Assembly: GCA_018806985.1 (NCBI GenBank)
Contig: JADANN010000197.1
Coordinates: 1,691,501 to 1,755,500 of the forward strand
Source: Angiostrongylus vasorum
Taxonomy: Eukaryota > Nematoda > Chromadorea > Rhabditida > Metastrongylidae
Direction: 5' to 3'
DNA: 64,000 nt
Within the stretch, counting starts at the first letter, position 1; every line of letters begins with the position of its first letter. Under the pieces are notes generated by a model. The model ran no database searches. It was not told the DNA's origin and saw nothing but the letters and a program-made list of their open reading frames with translations. This document shows, one piece after another, positions 44,695 to 56,737 of this stretch. The position numbers and the translations under genes are program-made.

Positions 44695-45604
44695 GCCATT
44701 GCCACTCTACCACTTAAAAAAGCAAGCTATCGAATTTCGATACTGGCGATTTCTCAGTAGTTAGAGACCTGGCTAAGAAATAATTACTTTAGCAGATTCA
44801 GCAACTAAACAACCAACATTCCAGAAAACACTCAGCTCTTGGCTCGTTATTTTTTCTCGGTTTTTTGCAAATTTTGCCGATTACTATCATATTCGAAGCT
44901 TTTCGACAGAAAAAGAAACCATCGTTTGATCAATTGTGGACGAATCCATTACAAATTTACAAATTGGGATAGGGCTAAGGGCAACCATTCTCTTAGAGGT
45001 GGAAATCGACTGCGGCTGACGGTTAAACCCAAACCCTTGACGTTCACGAAAAATTTTTTTGAACACATATTTATGATTTTCAAAACTAACCAACATTTAA
45101 CTTCACTATAACTAGTAGATGTTTCTTTAGATTATTAAGCTCACACGAGATCGGTATGAAAGTTAGTGTTAAGAATAGAATTCTTATACGCACCTCACGT
45201 TAGCTTATGGAATCTAAGGAAATAACATTAACGAATGCCAAAACAAGAGCTGTATCGGCCGTGCTAATCTATGCTAAGCCAGCTGCTAAGGAATAGTGGA
45301 GAAGTCGTGTATTTCACATAATCTTTTTTCTCTTTCAGGGGTTAAATATGGTAAACAACAAAAAAGCTGAATGTGTAGATTTCTCAATGATAACAGCACC
45401 ATAATAACAGATTCTATCAAAAAATACTGGCTGCTTTTGTAGATCATTAAATTACCGCTATTAGACTTTGGCACCTGTGCTTACTAGGGGGAGAGTTCAG
45501 CTTGTCGCCTAAAGGCTCTAGATGGTTTCTTCAAAATACGATCTTTACATGAAATATGTTTAGAATAAGAATTTGAAAAAGCGCAGCAAACGATAATTTA
45601 TTGA
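44695..45604. other. No supported gene
   Basis: Plus-strand frame 44839-45111 is unrecognised. CTCACACGAGATCGGTATG near 45145 is a faint Penelope-end match. Confidence 0.35.
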
Positions 45605-45745
45605 GTTCCTGATGAGCAATCACGAGGTTGTTATTATAATGATGATGATGACGATGATGATGACGAAGATGACAACACTGTGTTTGTTCATCAAGAAAAT
45701 ATTACTCTATTTATAAGTGTCGAGGTTAATAGAAAGTCAACCCTA
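45605..45745 (+). repeat. Penelope-end relic with GAT microsatellite
   Basis: AATCACGAGGTTGTTATTAT leads into (GATGAT/GAC)n at 45638-45675. At 45715 comes GTGTCGAGGTTAATAGAAAG, the sequence that follows Penelope terminal repeats at 9025, 32111 and 33738. Confidence 0.5.
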
Positions 45746-46568
45746 GGAATTACAATAAAAAATCTCTAAAATTTCAAAATCCAAGGACAATTGCAACAAC
45801 ATTAACTATGCTTTCGAGAAATCTCACTTGGTCAAACACTTCACTGCAAGCCCTCGATGCAAAAAAAAGAAAGGACAAAACGATTTTCAGCCGCCAGGGA
45901 TCGATCGGAACGAGCAAAGTTGTAGCTGGTGAGAAAAGAACCGTAAATTCCATTATCTTTCATTCCAATTTCCAGGACCCATTGCAAGCTAAGATATGTT
46001 ATTAAGTTGGAAGGCTTTAAAACGCTGAATTATTTTTTCGGCCTTTTAACGGTCATAAGAGATTTGCTCACTTATTGTTAAACCCAACTTTCCTGTAGGT
46101 CTAGCTACGGTAAATCTGAGAAGCTCCACTGCATGACTTATTCACTTAGACATGTTTACGAACGTAGGAATGGACGTACAACTGAAGATTCGTCGTGCAA
46201 TAAACTCAACGTCGTCACTCAAGCTTATAAATTGGTTATTTTCATGTAGAAGGTCGGCCAAGGGTAAAAGTTTATCGTGACAGAGAACGTGACAATTCGC
46301 CTTCACAATCGTCGCCATTAGGTATGAATGTCGTCACCACAAATGCGATGTCTTATCCTACGACCACAGAATCCAATGCAATGCTTGGCCAGTCCATCTT
46401 ATTCTATCCCCTTCTATAATTGCTACTCTTACTAATTGCCAGTAATAAAGGCTTGTCTTCTAATTTCTATCCCTCAGCTTCTCCAAATGAATAAGGGATA
46501 GAAACATTGACCGACCGGTAGCATGTGGAAAGAAATTAACGGCGGCTTTTTTCTCACTAAGCACAAGA

Positions 46569-46772
46569 AGAATGAAGCGTTCGGTCTTGATCAATCGCTT
46601 GCCATTTCACCATAGATTCAATTCAATTAAATTTCGTAGAGGTGATTGACTACATATAAGCAATGTAAAAAATCTGGGACCAATTTACCGTCCTGGCCGT
46701 GGTGGTCACTGCCGTGGCCTGGGATCGAACCTATGACATTGAAAGAAACCTTCAGCTACTGGACTATATGCA
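46569..46772 (-). mobile_element. SINE-A-like copy, diverged subfamily
   Basis: AAGCGTTCGGTCTTGATCAA tail, GTAGAGGTGATTGACTACAT and GGGATCGAACCTATGAC head. It shares AAGCGTTCGG with the copy at 56738. Confidence 0.5.
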
Positions 46773-46788
46773 TCGATTTAAATCTATA

Positions 46789-47020
46789 CTAACATAATTC
46801 CGAATTTTGCGAAATATTCACTGCTACTGGGTTAGCTGTAGAATCGACGCAGTGGGCCCAAGAGATTCCATAGATGTTAAAAGTCATGGATTTCCGACCA
46901 GATCCAGTCATCTTTTGACACAAAGAGAAAGAGTCTCGAAGGATGCTAGGCAATTTGTCGGCAATGCAAGATATTTTTAGTCGCACATTACTAAAAAAAA
47001 TAGAAAAAAATGATGCAATT
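46789..47020 (-). other. Candidate terminal exon
   Basis: A strong acceptor (TTTCTATTTTTTTTAG, near 47015) opens a minus-strand frame of about 65 codons to a stop at 46789. The composition is protein-like (KISCIADKLPSILRDSF, GISWAHCVDST). Family not recognised and no partner exon found. Confidence 0.3.
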
Positions 47021-47349
47021 TTTTTGCTCAGTAGGAGATAAGTGAGTTTTCGCATGGCCTAAAGGTTTGATTAGGTCCAATTGTTTCACGGGCTGGAACG
47101 GAATCGCTAACGAAGAAACGATAGAGACGAGCATTTATGAAAGTTTGGATATTTTTGGAATCATAAGGACTCATTCATTCTCATGAATAAACAAAACCGA
47201 GAGTAAAAATGAATTGGCATCCTAAAGAAAAAAGATTATGAATGTAAAATCAGAGTTCATTGACAGGAAAAATTCTGCAGTCCCATATTTCTTTTTCCAC
47301 AGAATTTCAGTCAAACTAACAAGTGACGTTTAGAAACAAATATCTGAGG

Positions 47350-47634
47350 ATAAAGGATAAAAGGATAAAGCTCTTGGCGTCGATCAATCCCCTGAGGGAC
47401 GCGCCATGCATTCGACTTCATTAAGTATTGTTGGAGGTGATTGAATGCATATCTGGCGTTTACAATGACTCGCGGTGGCCTACCGATGCATCGAGCCAGT
47501 GCTGCTATCCTCTCAGAGAAGTCTGGTGCCAATTTGTCGATCCCGGAGAGATGGAAGGCATGGTGGCCCATAGACGCGGGGATCGATTCCATGTGTATTG
47601 TGGAGCGTCTCTGACCACTGCGCTACAGGCGCCT
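47350..47634 (-). mobile_element. SINE-A copy with clear repeat tail
   Basis: The tail reads GGATAAAGGATAAAAGGATA on the plus strand, showing the (TTTATCC)n end. The head is CTGTAGCGCAGTGGTCAGAG on the minus strand. Confidence 0.88.
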
Positions 47635-47949
47635 CAAGATCTAAGGATACTTTGATTAAATGTTCATAAGTGAACTATTAAACTACGTGTTCAGAAAAGC
47701 TTAGACTTTAGCCACCTTCAAAGAGAATAATAAAAGTTTGTACTTTTCATAAGAACACATTGAAGTGCACTATCTGATTTGAAAGCATTTTTCTTTCTCT
47801 ATGCGTCAAAGACAAAAGTCCCGTACGAAAACAATTGCACACTGGCGATATTCCAAAGACGTACCTCTGGACGACGAGAAAAAGAGTGATGGCTTCTTCT
47901 CTGCTAAACCTAAATTATTTCAGCTCTAAAACTTCTGAAAAGCCGGCCA

Positions 47950-48075
47950 AAACAAAGTGAACCACCCGGGAAGGGTAATTGCTGGTTCGAATCTGGCCTG
48001 GGGGTCCAACTTTTGGAGATATATTAGCATTATAATGGTTATTTTAGCCCTGTTACAAAAGGAACTCTTCAGTAA
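47950..48075 (+). mobile_element. SINE-B copy, diverged
   Basis: GGTAATTGCTGGTTCGAATC, TGGCCTGGGGGTCCAAC and AGATATATTAGCATTATAAT. Confidence 0.6.
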
Positions 48076-50218
48076 AAACATCCATATCAATTGAGACAGA
48101 GGATAATAGGTGGCGATTCGCAGTTAAAATGAATAAAGAGAATGCCAGAAAATCTCAAAAAAACAAGTGCAAATGAATAAAATGTAAGAAGGGCTAGCAT
48201 TCAGACATGCTTTTCACTTTCAGCTTCATCTCATACGATGGTGCTGACGGCTCGGCTCGTACGGAGGGCATCTCGTGCTCACAGTGGAAGCCTATCTAGA
48301 TATGGCCCAGGGGACATTCTGGCGATGTTCTCAACAAGTTACTCTAGTCTCTTTGTGTCGATCGCTTGTGACAAACGTCGCGAACAACATCAATCTCAAC
48401 GTCGGCAACATGACAAAAAAAAACAACTGACACCCTCGAGAAGCACTAAAGAACCCGAGTAAATCGAAAATCGATAACTTATTATCATGGAAAGAGCCAT
48501 GTCACATATGATAGAGAAGACTTCATGCCTGAATTTAGAGGAGGAAGGTTTTAAAACCTACAGAAAACCACAGCCAGCAGCGTTTGGCAATGTCGAACAA
48601 TTATCGTTAAAACTAGGGAAATCAAAGGAAAACTTAATGAGCTATCTCGAACAAGAACACTTTAGAATGTCATAGCACAAAGGATTATTTTATCTTCAGA
48701 ATTCCTAGCCAAAACTTTTCAGATAAAGAGATGTTGACTTATCCCACAAAATTCTACATCCATAAAATGAAATAATTAGATTTTTTACTGACTTGGAAAT
48801 CTAACAAACTTGTTGGCAGCAGTCTGTAAACGCATTTACACACCAAAACACATAGTGCAAATGTTTTCGTTCTATCTGGATTTTGGAGAACTCGGGGAAT
48901 TTCAATACGTTCCTGGGAGAGATGAAAAATGTGTGGAAGAGAACGCTGTCAGATGATGTCCGTCACCAAACGTTTTCTTAAGTCATTAACAATTCAAGTA
49001 GTAGTATCTGTCAAGTATTTGCGGCTGATGTGGTACCTCAAGTCCGATATGGGCTGATTATTACCTGGTCAGGAAGTCTGATTAGCCCTCCTATTTTTGT
49101 GTACCAATGTCTCTTCGAATTGTGCCATTTTCAGTTTCAGTTTCAGTGACGAATGTGATCATATTTATTTGCAGTTCACTCGTTAAAAACATTTCTATAA
49201 CCCATGTCTATAACCCTGTAGCAAAAGCCTATAGACTAGCATCAACGTCGCTGTGAGTAGCTCAGTGAAGTACTCATCGTACAAGCTTTGGTCAAATGAA
49301 ACAAGGGATACATTGTTTTTCAAGGAATGGAAGAAACGCCCTTTTTTGAGATTACAGCCCTCACTTATAGAAAACCTCTGTCTCTACTCATTTCCTCTCA
49401 GATATTTCAACGGAATATCTCCATGAAAAATTGGCCAGTGATTCCCAGTGGAGCCTTATTCTATGGTTGTCCTTTCAGACGGGAATGTCGAAATTCTCAG
49501 TTTTAGTGGGTTTTCGCTTAAGAGCGAACATGCTTCGCTACATTCAGGTCAATACAAAAAACATACACTCGCTACGACAGAAGAATATGCCACTAAAGAG
49601 ACGAAATTTTTTTGAATAATTCACAAATCTACGCGCCGTCCTTGTCTAGGGACCACATTAACGTTCTCTTTATCGTTTTAACTTACGTAACTGTTCAGAG
49701 ATCAACGAGTAATTTTCAACAGTTAGAAAATCACTGTTACATTTCTTTTCTTTTCGTGTGAACCCATGGTGGGCACTCACGAAATGTCGTTCTGAAGGAA
49801 TTCTTCCCGTATACAAAACATGGAAAAAGGACAACACACGACTGTTTTTAATCACTGGTCAGGGTAGCAGCTTGTGATTTAGCTGTTTCTGGAGAACCAC
49901 TTTGGAATTATACAATCCGAGAGCGGGGTTTTCTCCAGGTCTATTTTGAGTGCACTGAACGACCCATTGTAGAGATGCTGGCCCCTTCTGCCCAGGAAGG
50001 TAACAAGAAGAATATTTAAAGCGTGAAAAGTCACAAATTATTAAAAACCTCCTCCAAAGCAATCTAGAAAAATGATTTGTGCTGTGGAGTTACTCAGCGG
50101 TATTTTCTTTTGTGACTGCTACGAAACCAGAGGATTTTATTCTTATGGATTTCAGACGTCCATAAAGTTTTTAGCCCTTGATGTTCCAATTATTATGGAG
50201 CTGAAAAAAGCAAATCAA
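48076..50218. other. No supported gene
   Basis: Frames at 48487-48675 (+), 49431-49619 (+), 49670-49855 (-) and 49859-50062 (-) are short and unrecognised. No shared repeat was seen. Confidence 0.4.
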
Positions 50219-50389
50219 TGGCCTTCGTGGCGCAGTGTGTAATGTGCGAGCTCGCGGAAAGGGAAATCGTGATTCGATCTGGCGCGGGGTCCAAGTTTTG
50301 CGAATAACTCAGCATCGTTGTGGTTGATTTCGCATAATGCCCTACCGTGAAAGTTGTAGTAGGCAGTAAATAAAAAAGTAAACATTAAC
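50219..50389 (+). mobile_element. SINE-B copy
   Basis: TGGCCTTCGTGGCGCAGTGT, GTGATTCGATCTGGCGCGG, AACTCAGCATCGTTGTGGTT and GGCAGTAAATAAAAAAGTAA. Confidence 0.75.
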
Positions 50390-50779
50390 AAATAGAGTTT
50401 TACGAATGAATGGTGATGTCCTATCAGTGGAATCGCTTATGTTGCAGCTGATGGGCCTAACGTTGGACGATGGTAGTCTGTCATACAATGATGATATTGA
50501 AACATTGAAGACAAATAGTTTGAAGATAATAACTCATCATCTTGGCGTCTAACAATAGCTCATCATCTTGACATGTAACTCTTAAAATGCCGAATTTCCT
50601 TAAATCCCAAGGCAGCGCTAAAACATTCCCAGCTCTTCAATAGATGAAGTTTTTGCGCTTTTTTGGATAGAAGTGAGTTCTCCCGTGATAAGTCTAATAT
50701 CAAATCGCCGATCCCACAGAGATTTATGAGTTGCTTGGCTCCGTGCGAAGACGAACCAGCGACCATAGATGAGTTTCAC

Positions 50780-50935
50780 GGCATTTCTAAGCATTGCGTT
50801 TAGCACGCTTCCAGGTCAAACTTACAGTGACTACAAGGTTAACCTCTACAGCCCCTGAAGAAAGAGAAATCTCCCAAAACATCGGCATTACCGCCAACAA
50901 TGAATAAAGTAACACGTCATGTTTGCTTAAAGAGA
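50780..50935 (+). repeat. Penelope terminal relic with mutated hammerhead
   Basis: CAGCCCCTGAAGAAAGAGAA then ATCTCCCAAAACATCGGC. CUGAAGA is intact and helix II AGAG/TCTC pairs, but GAAA has become AAAA and the triplet is ATC. AATGAATAAAGTAACACGTC follows, as near 33345. Confidence 0.5.
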
Positions 50936-51021
50936 ATATAGCAAACTATTAGGCTAAATTTTAACTCCATCATTTCCACAAACTATATATTAGGCCATTG
51001 TTCAAAGACTATTCTGAATCC

Positions 51022-51022
51022 T

Positions 51023-51061
<39 letters not shown>

Positions 51062-51232
51062 TACATATATATACATATATACATATATACATATATACAT
51101 ATATATAAATGCTTTGAAAGCTATTTATATAAATATATAATAGCTATAAATAGCTATACATACATATATATATACATATATATACATATATATGTATATA
51201 TACATATATACATATATACTATATATATATAA
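51022..51232. repeat. AT/ACAT microsatellite
   Basis: About 210 bases of (AT)n and (ACATAT)n, interrupted by AAATGCTTTGAAAGCTATTT, with an inverted copy of AAATAGCTTTG at the end. It is likely to be variable in length and hard to assemble. Confidence 0.95.
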
Positions 51233-51979
51233 ATAGCTTTGAAAAAAAAGCTAAAATTGAAAAAGAAAGCCGAAAGAATTAATCACTGATTCCTGTTTCC
51301 AGTTCATTTAAGTGATTAATGAATTCCCATAAAAAAGTGATTCAATTCTAAAATATCAGAGCCATAATCATCCTATAAAGTAATACTTCCACTGTGCAAC
51401 TTTCATACCGTCTACAGATAGGAAATCTAATTTGAATATCGTTCCCTTTAGCAGTAAGGTGCCCATTAGTTTTGTTGCGCTCCCTTCCTCTGCTGAGCCG
51501 GCTCCCACTCGTTTTCACTTCCCACCATCTCCCATATGGGCAAGCGTCACAGGTGTTACTGAGTTATAATTAGCCATCCCTAACAAAAGCCTGCACATAT
51601 GAGGCCACATAAATTACACTGCGCACTTTTGTTCATGAAAATGTTAATCCAAGCACTGACATATGTCTATCAATGACGGAAATCTTCAACAATATCGCCA
51701 TAGAGAGCAAACGAACACCACAGACAACTTATTCAACGAGTTCAAAAAAGACTTCTAAGCAATATTATCCCCACAAAGTAATCAATACTGAAGGCCGAAA
51801 TCTTGAAATAGTGTTTTCATCATAAAAAGGCATTAAACTATCCTTTGTTAGACTAACATTGTAAGGTGAGCATAAGCTCTGTTTTGTTCAAGAAATCCTA
51901 TCAATTAAGCCCGGGGGCGGTAATTGCGCCATGATTAGCTATGTCGACGATCAGAATGCAAAGACGCTAGTTCGACCAT
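51233..51979. other. Nothing recognised
   Basis: No coding signal and no shared repeat until the family C element. Confidence 0.4.
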
Positions 51980-52225
51980 CGCCCTATCGTCCAATTCACG
52001 TGGGAACGCCTTAGCCAGGCTACCTCCAACATTACATGACGAATCGAGTGGACCAGCATTCTATGACATTCATGAGGAAGACAAAAATCCTCAAGCAGCA
52101 GTCAAAACAATATGTGAAATGTTCGAAGGCCTTTATGTACGATGAATGCGAGGAAAACAGATCTAATGCAATAATTGCTGGAGTCAGCAAAGTAGATTTG
52201 ATGAAGAAACATGTAGACAATAAAA
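51980..52225 (+). mobile_element. RTE-like 3' terminal fragment (family C)
   Basis: GGGAACGCCTTAGCCAGGCT, ATTCTATGACATTCATGAGG and TAATTGCTGGAGTCAGCAAA. It immediately precedes a family D element. Confidence 0.6.
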
Positions 52226-52228
52226 AAA

Positions 52229-52775
52229 TAGTCAAACTAACACCACTTATATAAATATCCTCCCAACGGTTTACCGCCTCATGGCGGCTCTGAGGTGTTC
52301 CTGGGTGTCGGACTACGATGTACAACGAGGAAATTCGTTCCCTCGGCAGGGTCTTAGTCAAACTAACTCCACTTATACAAATATCCTCCCAACGGTTTAC
52401 CGCCTCATGGCGGCTCTGAGGTGTTCCTGGGTGTTCGACTACGATGTACAACGAGGAAATTCGTTCCGCCGGCAGAGTCTCCTAGGCTCAAAAAAGAGTG
52501 CGTCGTTTCCATCAGGAATCCGAGCTAAGAGTAAACCAATACCAGGATCCACCACCGTCTGGAATCAAAGTCGCATGGTGGTAAATCTCCCGGTGATCCA
52601 CAAGGGCTGCGACTACCTGTCGTGGTGACGACCTGGGGCAGACTTTGGCCAGGCTGTCCTTGGGATTCCAGGGAACCACAATGGTTTAACCACCAAATCT
52701 CCGAGAAATGGTGATTATGCTAGGGCCGGTACAACTAGTGAGGACGGGCCGTTCAAGTATCAAGTATCAAGTATA
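52229..52775 (+). mobile_element. Non-autonomous RTE copy (family D) with duplicated 5' end
   Basis: A 126 bp unit (52229-52354) beginning TAGTCAAACTAAC and including CCTCCCAACGGTTTACCGCC is repeated almost exactly from 52355. The body with GTAAATCTCCCGGTGATCC and TTTGGCCAGGCTGTCC follows. It ends GGGCCGTTCAAGTATCAAGT, with tandem CAAGTAT units. Confidence 0.85.
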
Positions 52776-53239
52776 TAAATATAGTGATAAACACTGATCG
52801 ACTATCTCGGAGGCTTAATACGACATCAACTTGAAGACAAACATCTGTACTGTCAAAATTATATTTGAAACCTTAAAAACACAATTTAGCGGAATACCAT
52901 CCCGATTACTCACAAATGCATCTTTTTTCTGAAGTTTAAATCGCTTCTTTTTTTCTCGGAGTGCCTCTTTCATTACTTGAAGGATTCATTTCGGAAGTCT
53001 TAGCATATGAAATATTACTAAAGTATCACGATAATATTATAAAAACAGATTAAATGAAAAACGAAATCAAATGTTATAAAAAATATCAATAATGTTTGAC
53101 CTTTGTTAATCTCGCTCTATATTTTTTTTATTTTTTGTAGCTCACACTGTCAGAAAAAATTCAAAAAATGGAGTAACGATAGAAATATTAATAAGAATAG
53201 TCTACAATAAAGACTGCAATAAAAACAGTAACAAAATGA
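52776..53239. other. Nothing recognised
   Basis: AT-rich sequence. Confidence 0.4.
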
Positions 53240-53442
53240 GAGACAGGCGAAACGAAGGACCCGCATAGTGTCGTGGCGAACGCGTTAGGCCCCGGAAAGG
53301 GTAAAAGCGCGTTCAGTCCCCCACCGCAGACACCTGCGGATCGGAGTTTTGCAAATATCTCAGCACCATTGTGATTGTATCGCATCGTATACTCTATCCT
53401 TCGGTGAAAAACTGTAGTAGGCAGTAAATAAAAAGTTGACAT
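53240..53442 (+). mobile_element. SINE-B copy, well preserved
   Basis: GAGACAGGCGAAACGAAGGA, GCATAGTGTCGTGGCGAACG, GAGTTTTGCAAATATCTCAG and GGCAGTAAATAAAAAGTTGA. Confidence 0.85.
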
Positions 53443-53671
53443 AGTAATAAAATATTAATGTGAAAATTGTAAAAATGGTCCGGAAATAATGACGAATGAC
53501 AATATAACTGAAAAAAATAGAAGGGTTTATAGAGGAAAAAATCGTTATCAGTCATTCGCTTTTGTAATCGTTGTTATTTATTTTTAAACTATAACTAGAC
53601 TCCTTTCAAAGGAAGTAAACAAAGTTCTACTTCTGATACAAATTAAAAATGAAGCTCCGTTCTAGACTTAC

Positions 53672-53743
53672 AGAGAATACCGGTGCGACATTCGCATTCA
53701 CAGTGGCGTTTCTGCCAAGCTCTGCGTCAGTGTTGGAAGCCTT
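53672..53743 (-). CDS. Orphan exon with strong splice sites
   Basis: 72 nt between CTGTTTGCAG and GTAAGT on the minus strand, phase 0 at both ends, encoding 24 residues (KASNTDAELGRN, then VNANVAPVFS). It is GC-richer than its surroundings. It lies about 20 kb upstream of tensin on the same strand, so it could be an early tensin exon or belong to an unseen gene. No family match. Confidence 0.4.
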
Positions 53744-54380
53744 CTGCAAACAGAAAAACTTTTCAGAAGAGGAAAACGTAGTCTTTTGGAGTAGAAATGC
53801 AGTCATTGTGCTCAATTACTACTATATTATAGATATCAGCGCCTATGACAAAAAGTAGAATAACTGGGAAACAAGCAATAGAGAAGCGTTCTCAGTTGAC
53901 GATGAACATTTTTCCTGTGAAGAAAGGAGAAAATGACTATGTATGTCAGAAAAACCCCTCTTCAAACTACAAAGGGCTTTCACATGTTGTTGCTAAGCCT
54001 GCTAAAAGTTTTGATATTAATCTCCTCGGTTTTCAACATATTCCGAACAGTATGATTCACGCGTGACTCATATCTGGTTGACTAAGAACAGCTTACCTGT
54101 TAGATTAAATTGGAACAGAACTATCGCAGCATATAACAAACTTCATCGGTTGGAATAAATAGGAATTACTAATTAATTGATGGACCTTTGTCAAGAAGAC
54201 ATAAGACCTCTTATTAACTATCTGGTGTTTTAGACTTTGGAATAATTTGAAGAGAGAAGCCATTGAACATGGTGAATTTCACAATGGAATCCCTAAATGC
54301 ACCGTTGACGTTGCGCCTGCTCTTCTTGATCTTAGAAAATCTTAGAAATTTCTGTTTTAAACACACTCAAAATAAAAAAA
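53744..54380. other. Nothing recognised
   Basis: One plus-strand frame of 73 codons (53845-54066), unrecognised. Confidence 0.35.
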
Positions 54381-54646
54381 AGGATAAAGCTCTCGGCGTT
54401 GATCAATCCCTGAGGAATGCGCTATGCGTTCGACTTCATTAGGCATCGCTTGGAGGTGATTGAATGTATATCTAGCCTTTAAAATGGCTCGCGGTGGCCT
54501 ATCAATGTATGTTGCTATCTTCCCAAACAAGTCTGGTACCAATTTGTTCACTCCGGAGGGATGGAAGGCTTGGTGAGCCTGGGGGCGCGGCGATCGATCC
54601 CATGTGTATTGCAAGGCGCCTCCGACCACTAGGCCACACGCGCCCA
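54381..54646 (-). mobile_element. SINE-A copy
   Basis: AAAAAAAGGATAAAGCTCTC tail side, GATCGATCCCATGTG, and GCGCGTGTGGCCTAGTGGTC head on the minus strand. Confidence 0.87.
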
Positions 54647-55477
54647 CATTCAAGACAAGAACAACATTTTAAAGAAGCTGTAAATGCTTGTTAACAAAAA
54701 AAAGGTATCATTCATAAGCTTGTCAAATCCACAAATTGCTTTGCTCGTCCATAAATTATCGGTAGTTGTTGGAAAACGCGCTCTGCTGAGAATTTCTTGT
54801 TCGATTTTCATTTTTGATCGGGAATTCATTTTTTTTCCTTTGGAATAAAATTTCCCGTTTCAACTCCTCTGTATAAAGCCTCGGCCTATCCTGGCAATCG
54901 ATTCCTCTTTTCCGCTCTTGGCTTCCCCCAAATCAATAGAGGATAGTGTGTTCACATGTTTCTACACTAATATCCATGTACATGGAATTCTGGGATGAAG
55001 CCAGCTGGATCTATTTTAACATAAAAATACTTGAAAACAGTGAAGAAGCAAATCAACTGTTATATTAAAGATAAGGCAATAAATCGTCACTGCAGATGAG
55101 AAATTATTCTGAATGAGAAATCTAAAAGCAAGAAGTGCTGAGTACATGAAATGGAATTGAGTGCATCAAGTTATAGTTCCCCAAAGTTCCCAGAAAGAAA
55201 TTTGTTCTGACCTCGAGAAGGTGAGATTCATCAACAACTACTGTAGCCATCGTGCCTGATAGTCAAGAACACGTTGTAGATATGGTTGACTTGCAAAATG
55301 ATCTATATTTTAGAGGACTGACGACTGACACACTAACCAAATCAACGACAGCTCATTTCCCGGCTCGATTGTAGTTTTACGACGTTCTTGAAGATAAACC
55401 TTCATCGCTGATAGATGTCACACCACATCCAATAGGCTCGCAATAAATTTTTTGTGGACAGCATAAAACAAATGAAG
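54647..55477. other. Nothing recognised
   Basis: No exon or repeat identified. Confidence 0.4.
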
Positions 55478-55865
55478 GACAACCACAATGATATATCTGA
55501 AAGCTCACTCCCCAGGCAGAGTTCGAACCTTTGACTACCATTCCCAGGGGGCTCATGTGTTACTCACTACACCACTGAGGCGCTCGTTCTGCTCCTTTGT
55601 CAGTCAGTTTGACTTATGCTCTCCAGATCGTTCTCGATGGGTGATTGCTGATAATACCACTATGGTAAAAAAAATAGCTGAAAGAAAAAAAGCAAGGGCC
55701 TCGGTGGTGCAGTAGGTAACAAGTTAGCCCCTAGGGAGGCGTAGTCACGTATTCGAATCTGGCCTGGGGTTTGAGTCTTGCAAATATCTCACCGTCATTG
55801 TGGCTTTATTTCACATAATACCTTGTCATGGAAAAAGTGTTAGACAGCAAATAAAAACTTTAACA
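55478..55865. mobile_element. SINE-B inverted pair
   Basis: A minus half (55478-55590: GCAGAGTTCGAACCTTTGAC, TCACTACACCACTGAGGC) is followed by a complete plus copy. That copy has ATGCTCTCCAGATCGTTCTC, GCCTCGGTGGTGCAGTAGGT, GTATTCGAATCTGGCCTGGG and AGACAGCAAATAAAAACTTT. Confidence 0.75.
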
Positions 55866-56449
55866 AATAGTGGAAAGTTGAAAGGTAACTGGTGTTATCA
55901 CTGGGTGGCTCAACTACTGCAACTAAAAGAGACCAGTTAACTAGGTACACGTTAACCGAACGACTAAACACATACATACCTACCTACCCATGGCCTACCT
56001 TAGTCAAGTAACAGAAAATATCAAATCAAAATACTGCTACGAGTTTACAAAATGGACTTTGCAAATTCAGAAAGCTGGGCAATACAGAGTTTTCAACATC
56101 GATAACCTCCACTTCAGCGCTTACCTTCGTACCCGCTTACTAAAGAATTCTTTGCAAAGCCCACTGGAGTCCGTTACTTGATACACAGTTGTGTTTCTGT
56201 ACGGGAGTGTTTTTCACTGGATGTAACCAGTCCCAAGCAGGCTTTTGACTCTTGACATTCGTTAAGCGAACGAAATCCTCTCTAGGACGAGTGTCGACAA
56301 GCGAGAGCGGCTCGTGATCGAAATGTTATAACGTAGGATAAACAATGCGCTTAGGCATTAATTCTTACAGGGTGTGCAAAACATTTAAGAAACGACCACT
56401 TCAACATTACAATACTAGTTTTTACCATAAGCTTAAAAAAGTTTAGACT
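55866..56449. other. Nothing recognised
   Basis: A plus-strand frame at 55990-56181 is unrecognised. Confidence 0.35.
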
Positions 56450-56590
56450 CGATACGAAGACGAAGACGCCACATCGAGAAGATGAACGAATGTGGACCAT
56501 GGACTCGAACAATGGCTCTAAGAAAGATTAAGATGTCGAAAAGTCAGCACAATAAACATCTGTATCAACATCGTTTTAGCTTAATAGTCT
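56450..56590 (+). repeat. Penelope-type terminal relic
   Basis: GACTCGATACGAAGACGAAG, CACATCGAGAAGATGAACGA, GACTCGAACAATGGCTCTAA, then GTCGAAAAGTCAGCAC, the decayed ribozyme, and TCAACATCGTTTTAGCTTAA. Confidence 0.5.
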
Positions 56591-56737
56591 AAGGAGGTAT
56601 TGATTATTAATGTCAAGGTTAAATGACGATTGATTTGAAAAAATATTAAAAAAATTTGATTCATGACGTTATGACTTATAGATCAACTGCTCTGACGCTT
56701 GGAGTACTATCTACTGAATTACCCACAAAGATAAATA

